From positions 1,192,501 through 1,256,500 of the forward strand of contig NC_092576.1 in assembly GCF_037975245.1 (NCBI RefSeq): DNA of 64,000 nucleotides, given 5' to 3'. Origin of the DNA: Apostichopus japonicus (taxonomy: Eukaryota; Echinodermata; Holothuroidea; Aspidochirotida; Stichopodidae). A model generated the notes under the pieces. The model ran no database searches, had not been told where the DNA came from, and worked only from the letters and a program-made list of their open reading frames with translations. This document shows, in pieces, positions 34,604 through 47,714 of the stretch (position 1 is the first letter of the stretch; every line of letters starts with the position of its first letter). Made by a program: the position numbers and the translations under genes.

Positions 34604-35237
34604 GCGACTGTTGAGGGGAACTGGTTAAAACTGCAAGTAGACTCCCTATAATTTGGTTAAAACAGGACATTCTGTTTAAATTTTAGTAAACCTGAGAATT
34701 CAGAGGGATATTGATTGTTATCGGCATAAAAATATTTTACTACAAATGACTCTACAGGAAAGATGGGTTCAAAACTCTAACTGGATTATACTAGATTGGT
34801 AAAAAGAGTGAGTAGAGACAAAGGAGATAGTACCAATGCCCAAGCTAGTTTAATGGGGTGTGCAAACTAAGTGCCTATCTTATAATGGAAATTTAATTAA
34901 ACCAAGCAGAGTTCAGTTGCTAAAGGACAATCTTTTAACCGCAGCAAGATAGGTGGCCACTGTTTTGTAGTGAGACATAGGGAATCTCCCTTCTAGAATC
35001 TGTTGGTGGCACTGTGTTAATAGTCCAGAATTGTGGAATTTGTAGGCAAGCAGAAAGAAAAAAAAAAAGGTAAATCAATAGTCAAGTGAGAGAGGAACGT
35101 ATTCAAAAACAAAAAAAGAGGAGATACAACTTTGTTGAACGTATTTCGTATTTCATTTTCTATTCATCACTTTCTTTTCTGTTCAGTACCCAAAAGTTCT
35201 ACGAGGTCGAGGACGACTTCTTTTAAGGAGGGGAGAG
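34604..35237 (+). other. Non-coding region between pol and 3' LTR
   Basis: About 630 bp without an open frame of note. It ends in the purine run before the 3' LTR. No env-like coding was seen. Confidence 0.7.
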
Positions 35238-35479
35238 TGTGACAGGTATGAATTATGCCCCCTACAAAAAAACTTGTCATTTTCCAAGTGGCAGTATTAT
35301 CGTCATTTATACGACTGCGTTCGCATCGATTCAGGTTGTCAGAAGTTAGCAGATTCCATCTGTCAGTTTGGTTACTGCGGGGGCTGGGCACGCTGCTGGT
35401 TGAGAATACAGCAACGCCATTTTATCACATAAAATAAATATTTGTCTGTCTACTCTCTCCCCTCCAGGGGACGGTAACA
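35238..35479 (+). repeat. 3' LTR of the Ty3/gypsy element
   Basis: 242 bp, identical to the 5' LTR except at 35379. Confidence 0.95.
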
Positions 35480-35483
35480 TGAT

Positions 35484-36527
35484 CACCAACTTCAGATGGA
35501 ACCCAGTGAGAACACCTGACAGTCAGAAGACTAAATAATAAGGAGATGTTTTTTGTTGTATTTATGATGTCTGTTAAAAGAAAGATGACTTAAAACAGTC
35601 AGAAAAATCATATCCCTTCCATTTCTAATACATGAGAAATGGCTAGCAAACCACAATACCAATTTAACATGACTAACATGTACACATGATTACTTAAAGG
35701 AAGTACATGTCAATAGATAACCTCTACCAATGTAAGAATTATGCTTGTCAATGAATGATCCCTGTATCTGAGTGAGAACTGTAGTGTTGCTCTATAGTAG
35801 AACTTGTCCTTAAATTTAATTAATGGTATGGTACAAATGAAAGCAGCACTGCATGAAATATGATAACATTTCATGTTTATTTTGTATTATCCTCCATCTT
35901 TGACTGAGTGGAAAATACATGTTTGCAAGTGGAAGTTACTAAACAGGAAATTTGAAAAATACAGTAATGACTATGTCAGGTCTGATTTGAATCTCTATTG
36001 GCTACAAAATCAAAACTGCTTTAAGGGATGCTTCCTCTAAGTGCTTCTTTTTGTGGAAGTAATGCAAAATCCATAGGAGTAGTCCTACATGTAAGTTGCT
36101 GAGAACTTTGGAAGTATAATCTCCATCATCATTGGGCTTGGCAAGAAAAGTACATCTGACATTTACAATTTTATAACTCTGGAAGTGTTCATTTAGGATC
36201 CCATTTAAAATTTCTTCAAATATTCATCATACATGAATGCAAGACTGGTAAATACTTTCCATTGACACATGCAAAAATCTTTGAAGTTTCTCCAGAGAAG
36301 CTATATAAGAATCCTGCAGCTAATCAGAGTACCTTATATAGGTTCCATACCATTACATCTGTTCTGATCTAACCAATGCAACAACAATTTCCTTCATTTA
36401 GTTATCTGTTGAATATAAACTAGGCAACAAAAGAATAATTAAAGATTTTCTTGCACTGACCATAAATATCTTATTAATATAATTTGACAATGGAGATAAC
36501 ATATTGCAAGCAGTAAGAATATTTTTG
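35484..36527. other. Non-coding stretch
   Basis: AT-rich sequence with no recognised exon or element between the retrotransposon and the AGGTCA array. Confidence 0.5.
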
Positions 36528-36559
36528 GTTCCTTGCTTTAGCAAAAGGAACCTATGCAG

Positions 36560-36606
36560 TCAGGTTGGCGTATGTGTGTGTGTATGTATGTATGTGTGTG
36601 TGTGCG
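36560..36606. repeat. (TG)n/(TGTA)n microsatellite at start of the array
   Basis: Mixed TGTG and TGTATG run, also seen at the start of the related repeat at 27.44 kb. Confidence 0.8.
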
Positions 36607-38557
36607 TCTGTGACACTTGCTTGGGTACGCTCTATCTCAATAAGGGAATGTTGGATTGAGACCAAACTTGGACTATAGATCCGCCATATGGAGAAGGTGT
36701 GCCCTATTGTTTTTGGTGCCCACAAAGGTCACCAAAGGTCAGTTATGGTCCAAAAACCGAAAATATTAAAACTGCAATAACTCCCAGTGCCAATGTGCGA
36801 CAAGATTGATATTTTGGGACAAGTTGTGAACTGGTTAGGGGAGCATTTTCAAACTTAACGGTCATGTGATCCAAGGTCACCAAAGGTCAATTAATGATGA
36901 AAAACTAGTATTTTTGCAATAACTTGAGAACGAAATGTCTGTTAGGGTTGGGAGTTGCCTCAATGTAATCCAATTGTCGACCTGCATCTGGGTGACCCTT
37001 GACCTCAATTTGACCTCTGGTGACCTTTTTGTGTTTTGGGGATTTTTACAGATTCGATGCTATTTTCAGATGTCAAAGGTACCTTCTGATCATAAATGTC
37101 AATAGGTTGACCCTGTGTGACCTTTATGTGCGAAGTTATATGGGGTCAAAGTTTTTTCGGTCGGAGTTAGGATGGTTGTACAGACTTTTCGTTTTGTTTT
37201 TTGGAATCAGGAGATTAAACTACATCTGAAACCAAGGTCAAAAGGTCAAAGGTCACATTAGAAAAAATGTGCTTATTTTGGGAGGAAACGAGCAAAAAAG
37301 AAAATGTTTGGTTTTGATGCTAGATTTGGATATCAAAGGTACCTTCCGATCAAAAATTTCAATTGGTTGACACCCGTGTGACCTTCGTGTGCGAAGTTAT
37401 ACGAGGTCAAAGTTAATTTCAGACATTTAATGCAACAACTCCCAGTTCCAAGGTGTGACATGGTTGATATTTTTGGACAAGTTGCAAATGGTATAGGGGA
37501 ATATTTTCAAACTTAACGGTCATGTGATCCGAGGTCACCAAAGGTCAATTAATGTCAAAAAACTAGTATTTTGGGGGTAGAAAATGGGCAAAGAAAAAAT
37601 GTTTGAATTTTTATAGTTTGATGCTCTAATTTAGGTCTCATCAATCAAGAATGTCAATAAGTTGACCCAAGGTGACCTTTGTATGTTAAGTTATATGAGG
37701 TCAAAGTTATTTTCAGACATTTAGTGTAATAACTCCCAGTGCCAAGGTGTTACACAGTTGATATTTTGAGACAAGTTGCAAATGGTATAGGAGAATATTT
37801 TCAAACTTAACGGTCATGTGATCCGAGGTCACCAAAGGTCAATTAATGATAAAAAACTAGTATTTTTAGGGTTGGGAGTTGCTTCAATGTAATCCAATTG
37901 TCGACCCGCATCTGGGTGACCCTTGACCTCAATTTGACCTCTTGTGACCTTTTCGTGTTGTGTGGATTTTTACAGTTTCGATGCTATTTTCTGATGTTAA
38001 AGGTAAATTCTGATCATAAATGTCAATGGGTTGACCCCCGTGTGACCTTCGTGTGCGAAGTTATATGAGGTCAAAGTTAATTTTCAGACATTTAATGCAA
38101 TAACTCCCAGTGCCAAGGTGTGACAAGGTTGATATTTTTGGAGTAGTTGCAAATGGTATAGGGGAATATTTTCAAACTTAACGGTTATGTGATACAAGGT
38201 CACCAAAGGTCAATTAATGATAAAAAACTAGTATTTTTGCGATAACTTGAGAACAAATTGTCCGTTAGAGTTGGGAGTTGCTTCAATGTAATCCAATTGT
38301 CGACCCGCATCTGGGTGATCCTTGACCTCAATTTGACCTCTTGTGACCTTTTCGTGTTGTGTGGATTTTTACAGTTTCGATGCTATTTTCAGATGTTAAA
38401 GGTACCTTCTGATCATAAATGTCAATGGGTTGACCCCCATTTGACCTTCGTGTGCGAAGTTATTTGAGGTCAAAATTAATTTTCACACATTTAATTCAAT
38501 AACTCCCAGTGCCAAGGTGTGACAAGGTTGATTTTTTTGGACAAGTTGCAAATGGTA

Positions 38558-41451
38558 TAGGGGAACACGGTCAGAAAACATGTTTTTTTCCCTAGAACAT
38601 AAATTTGACGAAGTCGGATTTCCCGCCGCGGAACGCAGTGTAGGGGGTGTCTGAGGGGGGATGTTCCCCCCTCACAAGCTGAAGCTTTTTGAAAATTTAA
38701 GACCCAATTGACGCGATTTGGTGGACCATTTTTACAGTGATTGCCAGTGTACTACAAATGTGTTAAACCATGTTACGGTAGCACATGAGTCGTTTTGTTG
38801 CAACATGAATCCCGGTATCGTAACTACAACCGGTATTTTCCTCAACTTTCATCTATGGTTCAAAGCACTTAGTTCCGAGACTGTCAATGCCATACATTCA
38901 ATATGCATAGCCTAGGCTTCAGTATACATGTACATACTCTTACACGCACGGTTATAAAAAAAAATATAAAAAATAACACGCTATATTAGGGCCTTTGTTT
39001 TTTATCATACACTTCCAAAAGAAAAGCACAAACCTTGGAAAAAAACAACCGACACCATCCTTCATTCATACTCGACGTACGATATTAGATTATCACGTTC
39101 GCACATGGATTAAACTAGTAATCCGTTCTAGGGATCAAACGATTATGCATAACAGAAAATACCGATTATTTTTTTCATAATCGTACCGATTCCGATTATT
39201 TCAAAAAGAGAAAATATCCCGTTTATACGAAACCAGCAATAAAATTTGTGATAGAAAAAATTATTGTTGTGATTTTCCTGTTTCCTTTTGCTTTCGTTGT
39301 AATACAAAGGCTCTTAGGTATCCTTTTGTTTGTATCAAACTACCTCTGGAGTTTCTCGGGATTTTTTTTTTTTTACAAATTTCCAAAATACGAAAATATG
39401 ACATCCTACCTAGTCAGCACTGTGCTCAGCGAATGGCCTAACTACCTCGACGTGTATGTCACCTGTTGCGGCTTGAAATGGGCTAAGAATAGTTACTCAA
39501 AATATCCATCTCAAAAAGTATCTCAGACAAACCATCCATCTTCAATCTTTACCAAAGTGTAAATTTTATTAACATATTGGCTACATTCCGACTTTATTTT
39601 GTACTTATTTTCAGTATTATACCGTTTATGAAGAAATAGAAATGTTACAAACTTGAAGTTAAACATACCTATTCGTTACCTATTTAACTCCATTCGAGTT
39701 CAATTAGAAAATGTATGCTCAGGCCAAGGGCGGCGGAACCGGGGGGGCACAGGGGGCTCGTGCCCCCCCACTTTTCCTCAGGTTAAAAATGTGCCCTTTT
39801 TCTACATAAAAATTGGGGTGTCTCAAGTTAGCAAGAGGCCAGGGAACCAGAATGAACACTCGGGAAGGGCCGTTTCCGGCCATCTGAGGGGTTTGTAAAA
39901 CCAAAAATTTTCTTCTACGCTCCGCGCCAACCGATGGTGGCGCTCCGCTCAGATAGTCGTGCATACAACTTTGCAAATCTTGGCTACGCCCATGACTTTT
40001 AATGAATTTCTGTGGGTCAAACTCAAGCTATTTCGAATGGAAAAAAATGGTTAAGATATTAACAAGAAATAAACTGTAACTCGGAGGATTCCTACATTAG
40101 CAACTAGCATGATTTCACCTCATTTTGTCTCAAAAGAAAACTTGTTCCTTGTTTCCCAATTTGCACATTGGATATTGCAGTGCTAGTATGCATATTTTCC
40201 TTGAGGGGGGGGGGGGGGTGGGGGGCGTTGATGGAGTGATGTGTATACGCAAATAAGATAAGACAATAAGAGTTATAAAGGAAACTAAATATAAGGCTGC
40301 ATCAGTCCAATCGAATTTCTGCAAAGTGCCCTTTGATGTCGGTGCCCCCCCAGATTAAAAGTGCTTCCGCCGCCCTTGGCTCAGGCCGATCAAACTGAAA
40401 AGCAAATTGTACCATCGTAACTTGTTTAAAATTACTCTAGAATGTTACCAGATTGATGTAAAGAAATAATAACAACTAGAAACTACTCCAATATAAAATA
40501 CAATTTTCCCTATTTAAGATATAGCACATACCTTCCAAACAAATGCCGATTTCCAGCAAATTGAAAGTTGTAAACTAAGCTACGCATTTTTTTTTTTTTT
40601 TTTTGGCAAACCAATGGTTAGGCTACATTTCCCATTGACTTAGTGTGGTTGTTAGGCTAACATGCTTGTTGTTGCAGTATTTCATGGATATTTTAGTTTT
40701 AGCTAACTGCGTCACAATTTCAGCGAATAAAGAGATGCTAAGGCTAGATTTTCCCGTTGACTACGTGTGGTGTTCGGGTACCATGCGCGACGATAGCAGC
40801 CTGGAAAGTATGTAAAAAAGCTACGCAAAGTATTGTTGTTTTTTTTTTTTGGCGAAACGATCGTTGGGCTACATTTCCCATTGACTTAGTGTGGTTGTTA
40901 GGCTAACATGTGGTCGAAGATTGCAGTTTCCATGTATATTATTATATATTAAAATTTTTTGTATTTGCGACACAACTAGAGCGAATAAACAGATGGCTAG
41001 GTTAGATTTCCACATTGACTTAGTGTGAAGTAAGGCTACCATGTGGTCGGAGATTTGTGTGGATGTTAAGTTATTGTCGCTGTTACTGAAATTGCTTCGC
41101 GGAAGCCGTAATTTGCCAGTGACTTTGCGGGAAGTTCCCGGTGATTGTGCTCGACCTGCACTACTTAAAATTTGATGCGGGATTGTGAGAACTTATCGCG
41201 CTGCTAAAGCAAGCGCATGTCACTATTAATTTTACACAGACACCTGATATAACGAGGGCGATTTTTTTTATAGTTCTCTGTTTTTGCTGTCTTGTTTTTT
41301 TTTAATTTTTTTTTTTATCTCCGCTCCAAAATTTCCCGCGAGTGACGAATATTTATATTTTTATCTCTGCTCCAAAATTTCCCGCGAGTGACTAAAATTT
41401 CCCGGGAACCAGGTTCCCGTGTTACCTCTTTTTTCCTGGCCTGTAGGGGAA
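38558..41451. mobile_element. hAT-like element inserted in the array
   Basis: The element is 38566-41443 (2878 bp, including a nested MITE), flanked by perfect 8-bp duplications TAGGGGAA (38558-38565, 41444-41451). Ends are CACGGTCAGAAAA and, from the right, CAGGCCAGGAAAA. Removing it restores the interrupted repeat unit. Its interior shares segments with the elements at 19.9-21.4 kb and at the window end (63594 on). No intact transposase was recognised. Confidence 0.88.
39717..40386 (+). mobile_element. hAT-like MITE (GGCGGCGGAA family), third copy
   Basis: 654 bp (39725-40378), ends CAAGGGCGGCGGAACC and TTCCGCCGCCCTTG, with perfect 8-bp duplications GCTCAGGC (39717-39724, 40379-40386). It is nested in the 38566-41443 element and matches the copies at 24.5-25.7 kb over its length. 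Confidence 0.95.
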
Positions 41452-42269
41452 TATTTTCAAACTTAACGGTCATGTGATCCAAGGTCACCAAAGTCAGCTA
41501 ATGTTAAAAAAGTAGTATTATGGGGGAGAAAATGGGCAAAGAAAAAATGTTTGAATTTTTACAGTCATGCTCTATTTAGGTCTCACCGATCAAAAATGTC
41601 AATTGGTTGACCTCCGGGTGACCTTTGTGTGTGAAGTTACATACAAGTTCAAAGTTAATTTTTTGACATATAATGCAATTAAATCTCAATGCCAAGGTGT
41701 GACATGCTTGATATTTTGGGACAAGTTGTGAATGGGGTGGTGGAACATTTTGAAACTTAAAGGTCATGTCATCTGAGGTCACCAATATTATCATATCTGT
41801 TGACACGCTTGTAGGTCTCTTATATTTCTTACATTTTCGACGCCATATTTAGATCTCAAAAGTGCCTTTTGATAAAAAATCCGATCACATTTTGTGATCA
41901 CAAAAGTGTTGGCTATATATAGTGTTGGTTACTTTATGGGAACATGTAGGACCACAATTACTTGGACTATTTCAGCCCAATCTTGCTTGATAATATGTGT
42001 ATTGTCATATACCCCAAGCAAGGAACCACAGTGCCCTTGGGCTCTTGTTATAAGATGGATTAATGAAGATCCTATCTGATGGCATTTTTATTGTCAGTGG
42101 CTTCTTTATTAGGAAACCATTTGGTAGTAAAATGTTACTGATGGACCTTGCATTGAACACAAAATAGTAAATGAAATAATACACAAGACAAAAAAGCATT
42201 TTAAAGCAGTGGTAAATAAATGAAATGTTTTGACGTCTCTGTTATGTGTACAATTTCTCAACATGAAGA

Positions 42270-42475
42270 TTAATAGATCACCACCACCGCCACCATTACC
42301 ACCATCACCACCGCCACCATCACCACCTCCACCATCACCACCTCCACCATCATCACCATCACCACCTCCACCATCATCACCACCTCCACCATCATCACCA
42401 CCTCCACCACCATCACCACCACCACCAAAACCACCACCACCACCTCCAACACCATCACCACCATCATTAAGATTA
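42270..42475. repeat. (CCA/CAT)n trinucleotide microsatellite
   Basis: About 200 bp of CCACCA and CATCA units. It creates a Pro/Ser-rich frame on plus and a Val/Met frame on minus, neither thought to be a gene. Confidence 0.95.
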
Positions 42476-42591
42476 AGTGACTCACAGGAATATCACAGGA
42501 ATATCAATATTTCCTCTACTTGCTATATCAAATTGACTTTTTAATATAGGTGATAAAGAATCAATAGAAGACTTCTTTCCTTTGTAAAGAA

Positions 42592-42780
42592 CTAACAGGC
42601 CTTCTTTATTCGGTAGCTGTGAAGCTCTAAGTTTGATATGAGGTTATGAAGTAATGAGGCCTGAACATCACCAATCTGAATGGTGTACTTCACGTCCTTT
42701 GTGGTGATTTGTTCCTCTTTTTTTGCTCTCTCTAGCATGTTGAGGGCACAAACTGCCCTCCTCTTCAAGTTTTTCTTGTC
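42592..42780 (-). CDS. Terminal exon of the unknown minus-strand gene
   Basis: On the minus strand an acceptor (CATAATTTCCAG) is followed by 62 codons and TAG. The product is Lys- and Leu-rich, predicted helical (VCALNMLERAKKEEQ, DVQASLLHNLISNLELHSY). Splice acceptor, protein-like composition and polyadenylation signal agree. It is the best supported piece of this model. Confidence 0.5.
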   Translation of the reverse strand, partial: DKKNLKRRAVCALNMLERAKKEEQITTKDVKYTIQIGDVQASLLHNLISNLELHSYRIKKAC

Positions 42781-44815
42781 CTGGAAATTATGAAGTAAGT
42801 GTGTTCCCTTGTTGAACAATAAGTAAATACTAACAATGCATTCATTCATTGTACAAATACTATATGCAGTCAGTGATGCAGTCACTGTAATTGTGCACAT
42901 TTTTCTACAAATAAATGACTAAATGGATATAAATATAATTTCATTTTTTAGAATGCAAAGAGGCTTGCAAACACCAGCAGGATTACAATCTATGTTTGCT
43001 CTATATGTGGATGGTATATGTATGATACATGTTTCCATCTAGTTTTAAACTGTAATGGTTAGTGATGTAAGTCCTACTTTGTCTGCTGTTGTTAGGAACC
43101 AAATAATACTGTTTTTGACTGTCTACCCTGTAACAACCAGAGCAAATAGATATATGTACATTTAAAGGTGCAATGACTCAGAAAACAACTGATCAGTCAG
43201 TCAACTGTCAAACATATACAATAATAATCCGTTGAATGTGCATCATCCAAAACATGATACAAATTATATTACTGAAAATTTGATTGTAGGGTTTGATGAG
43301 AGCCTGTTATTGATCGGGAAGATTTTTTAATTTGTTTTCCTAACTGCTGTGCAATAGCTTGTCCATCTAAATAGGAAAAAAAGAACAGTTAGTCAGTAAT
43401 AAATACAGTTTGTAAATGATATTAAATCATTTACAAATTTAGCTTTTCTCAGGAACCATTTTCATACTGATTGAAGGTGATATGGTGAGTTGGTAAATGG
43501 TTACATCAACAGTACATTGCAGAAGATTTCATGTGACATCCAAAGTTCACACCTGCACAACATTAATTTGCAACGCAATCATATGAAAAAAGAAACGTGT
43601 TTTACAATTTACAGTACAACTATGGTCAAATACTGTACATCCATTGACCTCATGAAAAAGTTACCATTGTCTTCATGGTGGGTAGCCTTCAGCTCCTTCT
43701 AAAAGTTAAAAAGTAGAACAAACACTATCTTTATATAATCAAATTAAAATCATATGTAAACAGATTGGTGATCAGTTTTGTGAGCCATAAACTACTTTAA
43801 GGACTTCATGTTAGAAATAAACCCCTCCTAAAAGAAGATTTGTCATGCGCAATAAATATTAGTCCAAACTTGCTTTTATGTTTTCAGATCTTGACCTCTG
43901 TCAACTATTTTGCCTTTACTTTACAGTCCTTTGCTGGCCTTAGACCTCCATAGAAAACAAGATGTTTTTTTAATACTCAAACTGTCAATTTACATGTGAA
44001 GTTCATAAACAAAGTACTTCTTGATCTATCATGTGTACAAGCCAATGCATCACATAGACAAAAACATATAGCATTACCATCACATATATGCTTCCTTTGC
44101 TGTTGACAGGGAATAAACATCAAAACTGATATTCATCAGCACATAGTATACATCTACTGATGGTGACGACTAAACATACTGCATCAACATAAGACGGATA
44201 TTCACCATCTTCATTAACCTGTGAACCTGTGCTTGATTGACACACATGCAATAAGGGCATCACTTAATATAATGATATTTACAGCATGAATTGATATCCT
44301 AGCAATATTGCAGCTAGTACAAAAATACATATAATAACTTGATATCATGACACATTCATACCCCACCAATCCTATCATAGCTCCTTACCCACAGCTCCTA
44401 TTAAACGCATGTATAACCCATGCAAACCATATACATATAGTACAGATTGTGAAGTAAGGAAAATAGAGTAGCATACCTTATACTGCACCAAGTTGTGATA
44501 CTTTGTATTCAGTGCTAGCTTTTCCACTGCTCATACAGGGCACTTCACTGGTCGAGTGTCGCAGTCGAAGCAGATGACCAATACTTCAAGGGGAGGGTTG
44601 GGAACAAAAGTGGCAACCGCTGCAAGAGGGTACAGAGGATTCAATGTATGCTGTTTGTACATTTTGTCTATTAATATTTTGCCATGCAATGACCTCTTCC
44701 TCCTTCTTGGTGCTGGAAGTTTCTCTATGCTGACCTCATCAGCCAGATGATCCATAGAAGGAGTTTGACTGCTTGATGGTACTGCTCCGTCACACAGACA
44801 TTTCAGTTGAAACAT
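42592..44815 (-). CDS. Candidate minus-strand spliced gene of unknown function
   Basis: Candidate exons in transcription order: 44815-44537 (from an ATG; contains LPAPRRRKRSLHGKILIDKM and VICFDCDTRPVKCP, then a GTATGA donor), 43698-43665 (KELKATHHEDN), 43366-43273 (DGQAIAQQLGKQIKKSSRSI), and a terminal exon 42780-42592 (DKKNLKRRAVCALNMLERAK to HSYRIKKAC and TAG). Phases agree for the first three; one more short exon is needed before the last. An AATAAA (complement at about 42607) overlaps the last codons. I do not recognise the protein. Confidence 0.35.
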
Positions 44816-47454
44816 GTGGCTTATTGACTACGGAGAAATTGACTGGTATCCTTGTCACAGATAGGTATTTGTTTATGCTTCTTCTAGTAAAAAAGTCTTC
44901 TTCGGAGGCATATTTGCAGGAAAACTTTTGAAGATGAAAAACATGAAGAACTTAGGTGAATGTGAAGTTTCCTTCATTAAGGGAAGGGGGGGGGTAGGGG
45001 GTCTTCAATTTCGAAAGTGGAGAGAGAATGACAAGGAACATGCAATCAGCTAACACTTGTATTTTTACCCAAAACACATACATGTGTAAAAAAGTCTTCT
45101 TTGGAATTTTGATTAATACTCACTATACCTGTATTTGTTACCATCTCATTTACCAACAACCATGCATAGGAATCACTGCAGTAGAGATTTACTACAATAA
45201 TTACGTACTTTCAAAAGAAAAGATGCAGTTTGTAGTTTAACAATGAAAATTGGTGTGCACAATGTTTTCAGTTACTGTAAATGCTTTGTCTTTATACAAC
45301 TGTGTTAAAGTCCACAAATATCGAACAAATAGCAATGTACAGGTAAAGCACATGCGAACAGATTATTTATCCCTCAACACACTATTTGGTTAAACAAGAT
45401 CAACAAAGCAATATGCAGATTCACAAACATGCACAAAAAATGTAGACCATTCCAGTAATATGTTACTGTACATGTATATATCCCAGGATAGTGGGAAAAT
45501 TTCTGTTTCGTTTGAAATGAGGATTCTATCAATTGAAGCTATCATGTGCACCAAAAGTGAAGTTATTGTATGGCATACGCAAGTGGTTCCTTCGATGCAC
45601 AATCACATGAAAATATTTTGTTTTTCTATTAATTTGAGTCCAATTTCTATTTCAAAACCTATGCATCACTGGGCAAGCTAGCAACTCTACCCTTATAGCA
45701 ACATACAGGTATAAAAAAATAAAAAAACATACAGTATTTTTGTCGCATGGATCAATGACAACACACTATTTCACTTTCAAGTAAAAGTGGTCAATGAGCA
45801 TTAATACAGAAGCTACTGTATTGTGGTTGTTCACATTCAAAATGGAAGACTAGTTTGTTGTTGTACTGAAACTAGTGATCAACCACTCATCAAAATGCAA
45901 TAATAAGATCTTACAATTACTTGCACTTTACCTTCCATTACTAAACCAGAACCCACTTTTGGAAAGTAAACTTAATTGACTAACTCATGAATGTCTTATA
46001 CAGTAAATACTTTGCGGTCATAATGGCATGGGTGTTTGTGTACAGTATGTATATGTGTGTATGGGTGTATAGATGTGTGAAGGTAGGTATGTATTCAGGT
46101 TTTTAAACAAAATAACTCAATATTGTAAACTTGGATGGACTTCAAACATGACGTCTCAGCCAAATGTCATACAAGGTGATCAAATGCCAAAAACTAAGAA
46201 TCTTGTAGACAGGCTTATTCACGAAATAAACATTGGTTTATACTTAACTATGAGATGTTTAGATTTTCACAGTGACCACTCACTTTCTACAGATTTGAGT
46301 ATAATCAATGTTTTTTAGATGTTATTTTTGTTTTAGCTGTGGTCAAAGGGCATTTAAGGTCAGCTGAGGCCATAAAGTGGAATTCCAGAATGAATGCCAT
46401 ATATAGCGAGTAGCTAGCTGATTCTCACAATCAGTAACAAGCATGTACAATTTGGGGAAGAGGTCATTGGTCATTTGAGCTCCCTCAAATGGCAAATCCT
46501 TAAACCCTGTAAACATGTGTAAAACTAAGTTGGCCTGACGTTTCGATCCTAGCAAGATCTTCTTCAAAGGCTAATGACAAGTAACAGTAACAGAAGGGAC
46601 AAAAACATGCACAGAATACAGACAGGTTTTTACCCTGTAAACATGATAACTCAAGATTGCAACTGAAGTGGATAGGAAACAAAAGTGAGTTTATGGATGC
46701 TTTCATTTTTTGCTGGGGTCAGATGTCATTATTTTAAGACAAAATGCATCTTTACAACATTCTAAACTTGTGGAGTTGACAACACATGTCAAATGACCAC
46801 CTACCTTACAGCAATTTAACTTCTAAAACCAATTCATATTATTCCATGGTATTTCCTTCAATCTGAAAAAGACGTCATCCAATAAGATCATTCTCTACAG
46901 TATGGTAACAATAGCAAATGTTGGTGTCATACTGTTTTAAAATAACTGAGAAAAGATCATCCTTACGTTTGATCTAAGTAGTGCTGTCTTCATCTGCATC
47001 AAGTGGTTTCACCTTTGAAAATCGGTAATTGCAGAAAAGAATGTACAACACTCTCTACCAACTGTCTACAGAAAATAAATAAAACTCATTCAGGCTGACT
47101 GACATCTTTCAGGCAAGGACTCACCAAGCCTTCTGGTTCAATTTAATGTCCATAGTGTACACCAAGTACACATTGCATCATTCCTACTACCTACTGTATG
47201 GTCTGGCACACAAGAAGGTTTACAATGCGTTGAAAAATGGGACTGGACATACTGTACTGTACTGTATTGTAGAGTGCAGTGAATTGAAAATTTTATACAA
47301 TTTAAACAATCATTAAAACTACTGTACAATTGGATAATTTCTGAGTTACACTCATTTATTGACCCATGGTAAGCGGGTGAATCTCGGTTAGCTTAAAGAG
47401 CTTATCTTACCCGAGACCCTTCATCTTTTCAATCATATTTTTTCAGCACCTGTT
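44816..47454. other. Non-coding stretch
   Basis: AT-rich, no exon recognised. Around 46300-46720 it carries a dispersed-repeat copy with AAGGTCA-type motifs and a segment TGACGTTTCGATCCTAGCAA that has the look of a retroelement-derived repeat. Confidence 0.45.
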
Positions 47455-47458
47455 GTAG

Positions 47459-47600
47459 ATTTAAAAAACTCTTCGGTAAAGTTGGATGAGAAAGCAGTTG
47501 TGTATCTCATAGTGGGTCTTCTTATTCCTCACTGGTACATTGGTTGTCCAAATATTGACCAGTATCATCTAATGTTGTATAAAGTTAAACTCTGTGTAGT
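47459..47600 (+). other. Weak candidate exon
   Basis: After a strong acceptor tract (CATATTTTTTCAG) the frame reads PVVDLKNSSVKLDEKAVVYL then LLIPHWYIGC. The helix-plus-Trp pattern is faintly like a death-fold domain, but no donor or partner exon was established. Confidence 0.2.
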
Positions 47601-47714
47601 TAGGAGGAGATATTGTAATTCACTAATATCTGTAAAGTCTTCATCAATTATTCCAGAATGCATGTTCCATTACAAAAATGCTACATGATACACTAGAAAG
47701 GACATTCATCTGGG

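Larger units (their letters stand above)
28392..35483 (+). mobile_element. Complete Ty3/gypsy LTR retrotransposon
   Basis: The element is 28396-35479 (7084 bp), flanked by 4-bp duplications TGAT (28392-28395, 35480-35483). It comprises 5' LTR, primer-binding site, gag, pol in the -1 frame, a short non-coding 3' region, a polypurine tract (AAGGAGGGGAGAG before 35238), and 3' LTR. The LTRs differ at one of 242 positions by eye (A at 28537, G at 35379), and gag and pol are uninterrupted, so insertion was recent. Pol order PR-RT-RH-IN is that of Metaviridae. No envelope-like frame is present. Confidence 0.97.
36528..42055. repeat. AGGTCA-rich repeat array, interrupted by a hAT-like element
   Basis: The array begins GGTTCCTTGCTTTAGCAAAA (about 36530) and ends near AGCAAGGAACC / CCCTTGGGCTCTTGTTA (about 42055), so the ends share an inverted GGTTCCTTGCTT. 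Units restart at about 36779, 37436, 37728, 38099 and 38498 (spacing roughly 290-400 bp, one of 657) and resume at 41444. Each unit carries AACTCCCAGTGCCAA, CGGTCATGTGATCC, AGGTCACCAAAGGTCA and several TGACCT motifs. Confidence 0.85.

Noticed and set aside
42230-42544. Proline/serine-rich plus-strand frame and the valine/methionine-rich minus frame
   Set aside because: Both are by-products of the CCA/CAT microsatellite; there are no splice sites or domains.
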